A DNA stretch of 64,000 nt from Luteibacter pinisoli (lineage in GTDB: Bacteria > Pseudomonadota > Gammaproteobacteria > Xanthomonadales > Rhodanobacteraceae). Both the position numbers and the translations under genes were made by a program. The stretch spans positions 3,224,001 through 3,288,000 of the forward strand of contig NZ_CP041046.1 in the NCBI RefSeq assembly GCF_006385595.1, written 5' to 3'. Shown one piece after another: positions 23,913 to 32,217 of the stretch; positions within the stretch are counted from its first letter, which is position 1; each line of letters begins with the position of its first letter. A model generated the notes under the pieces. The model had not been told where the DNA came from. It did not search any database and saw only the letters and a program-made list of their open reading frames with translations.

Positions 23913-26021
23913 ATGATGTCCTTGCGCCATCTCGCCGAATCCGACCGCTTCGCGGACGTCCTGCGCGTGTTCCTCGCGCTTGCCGGGATCACCGCGTGGT
24001 GCACGCTCTACGGCCCCGCCGATGCCATCGTCCCCGCCCTGCTTGGCGCCATCGCCTGCGCGCTGGCCGAAACGGATGACGCCTGGCGTGGCCGCCTCCG
24101 TGGGCTCCTCGTCACCCTGCTCTGCTTCGCCCTCGCCGCGACGGCGGTCAGGGCCACCATCGGCACGCCGCAGGGCTTCGCCCTGCTCCTTCCGGTCGGC
24201 ACGTTCCTGCTCGTGATGCTTGGCGCCGCCAGTGGTCGTTACGCCACGATCGCCACCGCCACCTTGATCCTCGCCGTGTACACCATGATCGCCTCGGACG
24301 CCGCGGGCGGCCGTGGCACGGCCGGCACGCTGGCCCTCGTCGGCGGTGCGGCGTGGTACGGGGTGCTCTCGCTGCTGTGGAGCGCGCTGGCCCCGCAGCG
24401 CGCCGTGCGGCATGCCCTTGCCCGCCTGTTCGAATCCCTGGCCGCGCTGATCGACGCCAAGGCCGCGCAGTTCGAACCGGTGCGGGGCCTCGACCACGAT
24501 GCGCTGGCGCTGGACTTTTCACGCCGCAACCAGCGCACGGTGCAGGCCCTGACCGATGCGCGCGTGGCGCTGATTGACCGCATTGGCCGACGCCAGCCGA
24601 GAGGGCGCGCCGCCTCGCGCCTGGCCATGTTCTTCGTGGCGCAGGACATCCACGAGCGGATTACCTCATCGCACTATCCGTACGACGAACTGGCGAGCGC
24701 GCTGTATCACAGCGACCTCATGTTCCGATTCGGACGCCTTCTGCGCCTGCAGGCGCAGGCCTGCCGGGAACGCGCCGATGCCATCCGCCGCGTTGAGCCG
24801 CTGCACTCCATCGCCTTGCCGCACGCGGCCCTCGACGACCTGCGCGAGGCCATGGCCTTCCATCTTCGCACACAGCCGCCGGAGGATGCGCTGGCCGATG
24901 CACTGGCCGCGTTGCTCAGGAACATGGAGAGCCTGCAGTTGCTCATCGAAGACGAGGGCAGCCTGCGTGACGACAGCGACATCGCGCTGCAGGGCAACGA
25001 GCCGTCGTCCATGGGCGACGCGCTGCGCCGCGTCCGGCTTCGCCTGAACCGGCGTTCGATGCATTTCCGCCATGCCATGCGCCTGGCGATCGGCATGCTG
25101 GGCGGGTACCTGGTGATGCTCGCGCTGCACCCCCTACATGGTTACTGGATCCTGCTGACGACGCTGTTCGTCTGCCAGCCGGGCTACGGCGCCACGCGAC
25201 GACGATTCGTCCAGCGCATCGTCGGTACCACCGCCGGGCTGGTGGTGGGCTGGGCACTGCTACGCGCCCTGCCAGGCGGCGACTGGCGGTTGCCCGTGCT
25301 GGTGGCCTCCGGGGCGGCGTTCTTCGCCTTCCGGCTGCGCCGCTATGCGCTGGCCACGGGCGCCATCACGCTGTTCGTGCTGCTCTGCTTCGACCGTGTC
25401 GGCGCCGGCTACGACGCCATTGGCCCGCGCCTACTCGACACCTTGCTGGGCGCCGCCGCCGCGGCGCTGGTCATTCGCTACGTGTTGCCCGACTGGCGGG
25501 TGCGCCGCCTGGACGACCTGGTCGCGGACGCGCTGCTGGCCTACGGCCGTTACCTCGTGCGTATCGCCGCGCAGTACAGCGCCGGCCGCGAGGACGACCT
25601 GGGCTACCGCATCGCCCGGCGTGACGCACACGCGGCCCAGGCGGTCGTCGCGGGCAACGTCGCCGAACTGCTTGGCGAACCGGGCCACGCACCGGGCCAG
25701 GGCGAGCGGGCCCTGCGCCTGCTGACCGCCCTGCAGGCCGCGCTCTCCCACCTTTCCACGCTGGGCACGCACCGCCAGGCACTGGCGGGCGAGGACGCGG
25801 CCGCGGTGGATGCCACGGCTCATCGGGTGGCGTACGGCTTCGATGCCCTTGCCGAGCACCTTCGCGCGGGCACGCCCGCGCCCATGCTGAGCACGCCAGC
25901 CGTGACGGTGGAAACCTCGCTACGGAGCCTTCCCGGTGGTGAGACGCGGCGCCTGGTCGATCGCCAATGCCTGCTGCTGATGCGGGTGCACGACCGCATC
26001 GCGGCCATCGCGCAGGGCTGA
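23913..26021 (+). CDS. FUSC/YccS-YhfK family inner-membrane transporter
   Basis: 702 residues. Two sets of hydrophobic helices (about 10-150 and about 385-530) flank a cytoplasmic region of ~230 residues, with a second cytoplasmic C-terminal region: the YccS/YhfK/AaeB layout. The second membrane block begins LAIGMLGGYLVMLALHPLHGYWILLTTLFV, a conserved FUSC signature. AaeB relatives export hydroxybenzoates. As aryl-polyene starters are hydroxybenzoate-derived, its place just downstream of the operon is suggestive, but substrate and co-regulation are inference. Confidence 0.82.
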   Translation: MMSLRHLAESDRFADVLRVFLALAGITAWCTLYGPADAIVPALLGAIACALAETDDAWRGRLRGLLVTLLCFALAATAVRATIGTPQGFALLLPVGTFLLVMLGAASGRYATIATATLILAVYTMIASDAAGGRGTAGTLALVGGAAWYGVLSLLWSALAPQRAVRHALARLFESLAALIDAKAAQFEPVRGLDHDALALDFSRRNQRTVQALTDARVALIDRIGRRQPRGRAASRLAMFFVAQDIHERITSSHYPYDELASALYHSDLMFRFGRLLRLQAQACRERADAIRRVEPLHSIALPHAALDDLREAMAFHLRTQPPEDALADALAALLRNMESLQLLIEDEGSLRDDSDIALQGNEPSSMGDALRRVRLRLNRRSMHFRHAMRLAIGMLGGYLVMLALHPLHGYWILLTTLFVCQPGYGATRRRFVQRIVGTTAGLVVGWALLRALPGGDWRLPVLVASGAAFFAFRLRRYALATGAITLFVLLCFDRVGAGYDAIGPRLLDTLLGAAAAALVIRYVLPDWRVRRLDDLVADALLAYGRYLVRIAAQYSAGREDDLGYRIARRDAHAAQAVVAGNVAELLGEPGHAPGQGERALRLLTALQAALSHLSTLGTHRQALAGEDAAAVDATAHRVAYGFDALAEHLRAGTPAPMLSTPAVTVETSLRSLPGGETRRLVDRQCLLLMRVHDRIAAIAQG

Positions 26022-26104
26022 TTGCTGCGACGCGCCGTGGCTCGGCGACGCGAAAACGCTAGCATGGCGGTGATTTCCCCGCCTTTTTCCCCGGAGTTGC
26101 ACCC

Positions 26105-27262
26105 ATGCGTCCGTTTTCCCTTGGCGAAGACCTCGACCTCCTGCGCGATACCGTCCGCGCGTTCGCCGAGAAGGAGATCGCCCCGCGTGCCGATCGCATC
26201 GACCGCGAAAACCACTTCCCGGAAGATCTCTGGGCCAAGCTCGGTGAAATGGGCCTGCTCGGCATCACCATCCCGGGTGAATACGGCGGCTCGGACATGG
26301 GCTTCCTGGCGCACATGGTGGCCATGGAAGAAATCTCGCGCGCCTCGGCGTCGGTGGGCCTCTCCTACGGCGCGCACTCGAACCTTTGCGTGCAGAACAT
26401 CTACCACAACGGTACCGACGAACAGCGCCGCACCTACCTGCCCAAGCTCGCCAGCGGCGAATGGATCGGTGCGCTGGCGATGAGCGAACCCGGTGCCGGC
26501 TCGGACGTCGTCGGCTCGATGAATTGCCGCGCGGAGCTCGTCGGCGACACCTGGGTGGCCAACGGCACGAAGATGTGGATCACCAACGGCCCGGATGCCG
26601 ACGTGCTGTTGGTGTACATGCGCACCGCGCCGCGCGCCGCCGGCAGCCGCTGCATGACCGCGTTCATCATCGAAAAGGGCATGCCGGGCTTCTCCACCGC
26701 GCAGAAGCTGGACAAGCTGGGCATGCGCGGCTCCAACACCTGCGAGCTGGTCTTCGAGAACTGCGAGATCCCGGCCAAGAACATCGTGGGCGAGGTGAAC
26801 GAAGGCGTGCGCGTGCTGATGAGCGGCCTCGATACGGAGCGCCTCGTGCTCTCCGGCGGCCCCATCGGCATCATGCAGGCCGCCGTGGATCTCGTGCTGC
26901 CGTATGTGCGCGAGCGCAAGCAGTTCAATGCGCCCATCGGCACGTTTGGCCTGATGCAGGGCAAGGTGGCCGACATGTACACCGCGCTGCAGTCCTCGCG
27001 TGGCTACGCGTACATGGTGGCCGAGCAGTTCGACAACGGCGTGAAGTCGCGCATCGATCCGGCCGCGTGCCTGCTCAATGCCTCGACGAACGCGGTGAAG
27101 GTGGCGCTGGAAGCCATCCAGGCGCTGGGCGGCAACGGCTACATCAATGAGTTCCCGGCGGGCCGCCTGCTTCGCGATGCCAAGCTTTATGAGATCGGCG
27201 CAGGCACCAACGAGATCCGCCGCATGCTCATCGGCCGCGAGCTGTTCCACGGCAAGTCGTAA
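26105..27262 (+). CDS. ivd: Isovaleryl-CoA dehydrogenase
   Basis: 385-residue acyl-CoA dehydrogenase. FAD/substrate signatures include AMSEPGAGSDV and KMWITNGPDADV. The catalytic base is Glu245 in MSGLDTERLVLSGGP, the position typical of isovaleryl-CoA dehydrogenase; other acyl-CoA dehydrogenases put it near the C-terminus. ALGGNGYINEFPAGRLLRDAK and IGAGTNEIRRMLIGREL complete the match. It oxidises isovaleryl-CoA to 3-methylcrotonyl-CoA in leucine breakdown, passing electrons to ETF. The ATG has CCGGAG eight bases upstream. The carboxyltransferase for the next step is 5 kb away, not adjacent as in typical liu operons. Confidence 0.93.
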   Translation: MRPFSLGEDLDLLRDTVRAFAEKEIAPRADRIDRENHFPEDLWAKLGEMGLLGITIPGEYGGSDMGFLAHMVAMEEISRASASVGLSYGAHSNLCVQNIYHNGTDEQRRTYLPKLASGEWIGALAMSEPGAGSDVVGSMNCRAELVGDTWVANGTKMWITNGPDADVLLVYMRTAPRAAGSRCMTAFIIEKGMPGFSTAQKLDKLGMRGSNTCELVFENCEIPAKNIVGEVNEGVRVLMSGLDTERLVLSGGPIGIMQAAVDLVLPYVRERKQFNAPIGTFGLMQGKVADMYTALQSSRGYAYMVAEQFDNGVKSRIDPAACLLNASTNAVKVALEAIQALGGNGYINEFPAGRLLRDAKLYEIGAGTNEIRRMLIGRELFHGKS

Positions 27263-27274
27263 CCACGTAAACCA

Positions 27275-27307
27275 ACCGTAGGAGCTCACAGGGTGCGCTC
27301 CTACGGT
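27275..27307. repeat. REP-like inverted repeat between convergent genes
   Basis: ACCGTAGGAGC and GCTCCTACGGT form a perfect 11-base inverted repeat around an 11-base loop, in the 54-base gap between ivd and the autotransporter gene. There is no T-tract. It resembles the GTAGGAGC-type REP palindromes common in Pseudomonas and Xanthomonadales, and may also end both transcripts. Confidence 0.65.
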
Positions 27308-27316
27308 GATACCCGG

Positions 27317-30175
27317 TTACCAGGCGATCTTCACGCTCGCCGTCGCCGACCGCGAATGATCGCGGCTGGCAAATCGCTGGTCGACGCCGAAGGCCAGCTG
27401 GGTACGCGAACCGAGATCCATCCCCGCGTTCAGGCCCAGCGTCGCCGCCTGCTTCGACAGGCCGATGCCTTCCACCGGCGCCCACTGCGACAGCCCGGTG
27501 TAGCGCGCGGAAAACACTTCGCCGCGCGTGGCGAACGCGTTCTGCCAGCCCAGTTTCATGTCCATGCGGAACTTGCCATACGTGGTGAGCCACGAACTGC
27601 CCGCACGAAGGCCGAGGCCCGCCTGCCAGCGCGAGGTGGTGTGGCCATCCGCGGCAAGGCCGAAGCCGTCACCACCGAGCTCCTGGAAGCCGTCACGGCG
27701 GATGCTGGCGTACTGCACATCGGCATACGGGGTGAAATCGAATGCACCGGCGTGCGTGCGGTAGCCCACTTCGCCATAGGCCACGTTATAGCGGCCGCTG
27801 ACGTCACCGCCGGTGAAGGCGCCACCTTCGTCACCGAAGCGCAGCAGGCGCTGCGTGTCGCCGCGATAGCTGCCGAAGCCGAAGCGGCCCACGCTGTACC
27901 AGTTCGCTCCCTGCGTACCCGCGTACAGCGAGCCTTCGGTGGCCCGGTTACGCTGGCGGTCGAAGTTGCCAGAGAGCTGCCCGCTGCTGCGCATCTGCGC
28001 CACGGCCAGGCCGGCAAAGCCGTTGTTACCCAGGCGCACGTCGTTGCCGATCATGCTGCCGCCGATGTTGAATCCGACATTGCCGAAGCCGCTGCGATTC
28101 AGGCCACCCTGCGCATCCAGCGACTGCATCCAGGCACCGCCCTTGCCCATCGCATCGAGGTGCTGCATCAGCGCGTCGTTGCCGGCATCGATGCCGGCGA
28201 GGGTCACGGCGGTGCCCGCGGCGTACAGCTGGCCGGAAAGTGATTCGAGCGAGGCCTGCGCCGTACGCGTGGAACCCGCCTGCTGGATCTGGCCAGCCGC
28301 GATGATCATGGCGGTGTTGACGGGCTGGACAGACGTGGCGCCCGGCGCCAGGCTGCTGCTGATCTGCGTCATGGCACCGTCCACGCGCTGCGCGGACGAC
28401 TGCGCGGCGAGGGACTGCGACATGCTCGTACCCGCCACCTGGGTGATGCTGAGCGAGGTGGTATCGAGCCAGATTTCCGTGGGGCCGTACTGCAGCATGG
28501 AGGTCAGGAAAACGCCGTTGGCCCTGGTGAAGTCGCTGAAGTGTCCCGACACGCTCGACGCGGTGAGCACCTGCTGGTGAAGCGTCGTCGTGTAATTCGG
28601 CACGGCGCCGAGGATGCGGAACTGGCCGGCAACCTGCGCGGTTCCGGTCACGATCAGCGGTGCGCCGAGTACCTGGAACAGGCCGCCGCCAGCCGGCATC
28701 ACCAGGTTGCCCTTGACGTGCACCGAGGTGACATCGGTTGCCACCACGCCAGCGGCGGTCAGCGAGCCGTCCACATTCCCGTGGAGAACAGCCAGGGCTG
28801 TCGGGTTGACGATCAGTTCGCCGGGGATGTCATGCATCGCATTCAGCGTGCCGCCCATCACCGTCGTCGCGCCGGTATACGTATTGGTGCCGGTAAGTAT
28901 CAGCTGGCCCGAACCATTGACCTGCAGGCCGCCGGCGCCACTGATGTCATTGCTGAAGGTCACCACGCTGCCGCCGGTATCGGCATGGAAATCGCCCCAG
29001 TCGAACCGCGACGGACCCATCACCGCGCGGCCGACGTTCAGGCGGCCGTAGCCGTAGATCGCGTCCGGGCCCGGGTCGCCGAGATCGTCGGCCGTACCCA
29101 GGATGATCTGGCGCACGGCGTCGTAATTCAGCGTGGGGAACGCGCTGTGCACCACCGCCGCGGCACCCGACACCTGCGGCGCGGCCAGCGAGGTGCCTTC
29201 CCAGATCTGGTACGTGGCATTGGCCGTGGTCGTCGAACCGGCGGACGCCACGACGACGTCGCCGGGTGCCGCCAGGCAATAGTCCTTGGCGATGCCACAG
29301 CGGTTCGAATACGACGCGATCTGCGACGGATTGTTGCTGTCCAGCGCGACGACGGTCAGCCAGCCCGCTTCGACATCCGGTGCACGGTTCGGCAACGCGG
29401 CGATATCGGAAGGATCCGCCTTGCCATCGTTGCCGGCGGCGAACACGAACAGGTGCGAACCATCCGCTGCCAGCGGCGCATACGCGTCATGGAAGCTCTT
29501 CGTGGCGGCTGCATCGGTGGCGGACCAGTAGATGCCGCCCCACGAGTTGTTGAAGACGTGCGCGCCGCGCGCGGCCACGTCGGCGTTGACGGTACCGAGC
29601 GGGTCGGCCGTGGTGGCCTGGTTGCCCTGCCCCGAACCGTCGTCCGTGGGTGCCTTGTCGTTGATGATGCGCGCGGAGACGATGTTCGCCTGCGGCGCCA
29701 CGCCACCGACGAAGCTGCCAAACGGTACGCCCGCCGCGATCTCGGCGACGGCGGTGCCGTGGCCCACGACGTCGTCAATGGCCAGGTTATTCGTGGACGG
29801 ATCGACGTAATTGAGATTCGCCGTGACGCGACCGGACAGCGCCGGGTGCAGGCGGGTCACGCCGGTGTCGATGATGCCGATGGTCTCGCCCTGGCCGTTG
29901 AAACCGGCGGACTGGGCGGCGCGGACATTGGTCAGGCCAAGCTGCGCATCGATCGGGGGCTGTGCCGGCTGGGTCGGTTGGGTCGGCTGCGTGGGATTGG
30001 TCGGCGGAATGATCACGCCGCCTCCGCCACCGCCTCCCGTGCCCACGTTGCTGGACCTGCCACCACCGCCGCCACAGGCGGCCAGGGCAAGGCTGACGCA
30101 CACCGCCAGCGCAACCTTGCGCTGGCCAAGCAGATTCGTGCCGTTCACAGATTGTTCCCCCAAGGTCTTTGACAT
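27317..30175 (-). CDS. Subtilisin-family autotransporter serine protease
   Basis: 952 residues. The N-terminus has a hydrophobic segment ending LALAACGGGGG, a lipobox-like site with Cys34. A Gly-rich then Pro-Thr-Gln-rich linker precedes an S8 peptidase domain with the triad Asp103 (GIIDTGV), His139 (DVVGHGTAVA) and Ser329 (WEGTSLAAPQ). A passenger with an autotransporter-associated beta-strand repeat (LILTGTNTYTGATTVMGGTL) follows, and a ~280-residue C-terminal beta-barrel ending in the aromatic residue of VKIAW. It should be exported to the cell surface. The GTG at 30148 (GGGGGA six bases upstream) is an alternative start; the ATG at 30175 lacks a ribosome site. The frame extends far upstream antisense to the thiolase, but that is not coding. 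Confidence 0.88.
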   Translation of the reverse strand: MSKTLGEQSVNGTNLLGQRKVALAVCVSLALAACGGGGGRSSNVGTGGGGGGGVIIPPTNPTQPTQPTQPAQPPIDAQLGLTNVRAAQSAGFNGQGETIGIIDTGVTRLHPALSGRVTANLNYVDPSTNNLAIDDVVGHGTAVAEIAAGVPFGSFVGGVAPQANIVSARIINDKAPTDDGSGQGNQATTADPLGTVNADVAARGAHVFNNSWGGIYWSATDAAATKSFHDAYAPLAADGSHLFVFAAGNDGKADPSDIAALPNRAPDVEAGWLTVVALDSNNPSQIASYSNRCGIAKDYCLAAPGDVVVASAGSTTTANATYQIWEGTSLAAPQVSGAAAVVHSAFPTLNYDAVRQIILGTADDLGDPGPDAIYGYGRLNVGRAVMGPSRFDWGDFHADTGGSVVTFSNDISGAGGLQVNGSGQLILTGTNTYTGATTVMGGTLNAMHDIPGELIVNPTALAVLHGNVDGSLTAAGVVATDVTSVHVKGNLVMPAGGGLFQVLGAPLIVTGTAQVAGQFRILGAVPNYTTTLHQQVLTASSVSGHFSDFTRANGVFLTSMLQYGPTEIWLDTTSLSITQVAGTSMSQSLAAQSSAQRVDGAMTQISSSLAPGATSVQPVNTAMIIAAGQIQQAGSTRTAQASLESLSGQLYAAGTAVTLAGIDAGNDALMQHLDAMGKGGAWMQSLDAQGGLNRSGFGNVGFNIGGSMIGNDVRLGNNGFAGLAVAQMRSSGQLSGNFDRQRNRATEGSLYAGTQGANWYSVGRFGFGSYRGDTQRLLRFGDEGGAFTGGDVSGRYNVAYGEVGYRTHAGAFDFTPYADVQYASIRRDGFQELGGDGFGLAADGHTTSRWQAGLGLRAGSSWLTTYGKFRMDMKLGWQNAFATRGEVFSARYTGLSQWAPVEGIGLSKQAATLGLNAGMDLGSRTQLAFGVDQRFASRDHSRSATASVKIAW

Positions 30176-30382
30176 CAATGTCTTGCGCGCCACATCCGGT
30201 GGCGCTGGAGGCATGTTGCCACACGAACGTGCGGAAAATCTCGTACCGAATCGGCATTTCCTGCCTAGGCACCCTTCACCGGCGTTGCCGCAGTGCGCAT
30301 TGCCCGGGCCGGGGAGCCACTGCGATACTCCGCAGGTTTCCGTCCCCCCGGGGCCGGCCATCTGAAGTAGCACGGAGTTCCC

Positions 30383-31558
30383 ATGTCCGACATCGTCATC
30401 ACGGGTGCCAAGCGCACCGCCATTGGTTCCTTCCTCGGCCAGTTCACCGGCGTGCCCACGCCGAAGCTCGGCTCGATCGCCATCAAGGCGGCCCTGGAGC
30501 AGTCGGGCGTCGCCGCGGCTGACGTGAGCGAAGTGATCATGGGCTGCGTGCTGCCCGCGAACCTGGGCCAGGCACCGGCTCGCCAGGCGTCCCTGGAAGC
30601 CGGCCTGCCGATCAGCGCGGGCTGCACCACCATCAACAAGGTGTGCGGTTCCGGCATGAAGGCCCTCATGCTGGCCCACGACCTGATCAAGGCGGGCTCG
30701 GCGTCCGTGGTGGTCGCCGGCGGCATGGAATCCATGACGAACGCGCCGCACATGGTCAATGCGCGTACCGGCATCCGCTACGGCGATGGCCAGCTGGTGG
30801 ACCACATGGCGTGGGACGGCCTGACCAATCCGTACGACGGCCAGTCCATGGGCGTCTTCGGCGAGAAGTGCGCGGACAAGTACCACTTCACCCGCGAAGA
30901 GCAGGATGCCTACGCCATCGCCTCGGTGGACCGCGCAAAGGCCGCGCAGGCCGCCGGCGCGTTCGCCAACGAAATCGTCCCGGTGACGGTGCAGGGCCGC
31001 AAGGGCCCGCAGGATTTCATCGAAGACGAGCAGCCCGGCCGCTCCGACACCGCCAAGATCCCGACCCTGCGCGCCGCGTTCCGCAAGGAAAACGGCACGA
31101 TCACGGCGGCCAGCTCGTCGAGCATCTCCGACGGCGCCGCGGCGCTGGTGGTGATGTCGGCCGATGACGCGAAGGCGAAGGGCGCGACGCCGCTGGCCCG
31201 CATCGTGGCCCATGCCACGCATTCGCAGGAGCCGGAGTGGTTCACCACCGCGCCGCTGGGCGCGATCCACAAGGTGCTGGAAAAGGCCGGCTGGACGGTG
31301 GACGACGTGGACCTGTTCGAGGTGAACGAGGCATTCGCCGTGGTGCCGATGGCCGTCATGCGCGAGCTGGGCGTGGCGCACGACAAGCTCAACGTCAACG
31401 GTGGCGCCTGCGCCCTGGGCCATCCGATCGGTGCCAGCGGCGCGCGCATCGTGGTGACTCTTCTCAATGCGTTGACGGTGCGTGGGGCAAAAAGGGGCGT
31501 CGCCTCGCTTTGCATTGGTGGCGGCGAGGCAACGGCGATCGCCATCGAACTGGTGTGA
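30383..31558 (+). CDS. Acetyl-CoA C-acetyltransferase (thiolase)
   Basis: 391 residues. Acyl-accepting Cys88 in TINKVCGSGMKA, NEAFAVVP, the His of GHPIGASGARI, and the second catalytic Cys in SLCIGGGEATA: a complete biosynthetic/degradative thiolase II. It condenses or cleaves acetoacetyl-CoA; in context it may finish leucine or lysine breakdown. GGAG lies five bases before the ATG. Divergent from the autotransporter gene; the 207-base gap between them must hold promoters for both, though I could not pick out clear boxes. Confidence 0.93.
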   Translation: MSDIVITGAKRTAIGSFLGQFTGVPTPKLGSIAIKAALEQSGVAAADVSEVIMGCVLPANLGQAPARQASLEAGLPISAGCTTINKVCGSGMKALMLAHDLIKAGSASVVVAGGMESMTNAPHMVNARTGIRYGDGQLVDHMAWDGLTNPYDGQSMGVFGEKCADKYHFTREEQDAYAIASVDRAKAAQAAGAFANEIVPVTVQGRKGPQDFIEDEQPGRSDTAKIPTLRAAFRKENGTITAASSSSISDGAAALVVMSADDAKAKGATPLARIVAHATHSQEPEWFTTAPLGAIHKVLEKAGWTVDDVDLFEVNEAFAVVPMAVMRELGVAHDKLNVNGGACALGHPIGASGARIVVTLLNALTVRGAKRGVASLCIGGGEATAIAIELV

Positions 31559-31719
31559 AGCTAACGTCGAAGGATCGGGCGCATTTAGCGCCATCGTCAC
31601 GCGGAATACATGGGGTTTAATGCCCCCTGAAGCGAAAGCACGCGTTCGGTGGCGGTGCCTGGATATCTGAGCTATTAATGTGCCCGCCTAACGGCATTCC
31701 ACGGCTAAGGAGAACCACA

Positions 31720-32106
31720 ATGAATTTTACGCGCACCCTACTCGCCTCCGGGCTCGTCGCGCTTCTGGCAGCTTGCAGCAACGGCGCGCAGGATTCGGCG
31801 CAGGACGCACAGAAGTCCGCTTCTGACGCCCAGCAGCAGGCCGACAAGGCCCAGCAGGCTGCGGACCAGTCGCAGAATGCCGCGACCACGCAGGCCGCCG
31901 ACCAGGCCCAGCAGTCGGCTGACCAGGCCAAGGACGCTGCCGCCCAGGCCCAGAACGCCGCTTCGGCCTCGACCGCCGGTGGCACGCCGGAAGCCGCGAA
32001 GGACGCTGCGTCCAACGCTGCTGACCAGGCTGACAAGTCCGCTGACCAGGCCAAGGACGCTGCGTCCAACGCCAAGGATGCCAAGGACGACTCCACCAAG
32101 AAGTAA
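31720..32106 (+). CDS. Small alanine-zipper lipoprotein
   Basis: 128 residues with AAGGAG seven bases before the ATG. Lipoprotein signal with lipobox LLAAC (Cys20), then about 105 residues made almost only of Ala, Gln, Asp, Lys and Ser in repeating units such as ADQAQQSADQAKDAA. The heptad-like Ala spacing predicts a long coiled coil of the Lpp alanine-zipper type, ending in Lys-Lys. It may be an envelope-spacing lipoprotein like Lpp or OprI, though it lacks certain proof of peptidoglycan linkage. Followed by a strong terminator; monocistronic. Confidence 0.85.
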   Translation: MNFTRTLLASGLVALLAACSNGAQDSAQDAQKSASDAQQQADKAQQAADQSQNAATTQAADQAQQSADQAKDAAAQAQNAASASTAGGTPEAAKDAASNAADQADKSADQAKDAASNAKDAKDDSTKK

Positions 32107-32126
32107 TCCGCTTCGGATGGCTTCTG

Positions 32127-32158
32127 GAAAACGGCCACCCCCGGGTGGCCGTTTTTTT
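32127..32158 (+). terminator. Rho-independent terminator after the alanine-zipper lipoprotein
   Basis: AAAACGGCCACCC-CC-GGGTGGCCG followed by seven Ts, 20 bases after the stop codon. Strong GC stem and U-tract. Confidence 0.93.
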
Positions 32159-32217
32159 GCCTGCCGCCTGCGGCAGCGCAGCGTTTTCCCATCGCGGCAC
32201 ACGGCTATCATGGTCCG

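Noticed and set aside
30176..31600. N-terminal extension of the autotransporter frame over the thiolase gene
   Set aside because: Antisense to a complete thiolase; no signal peptide, while one occurs at the 30175/30148 start.
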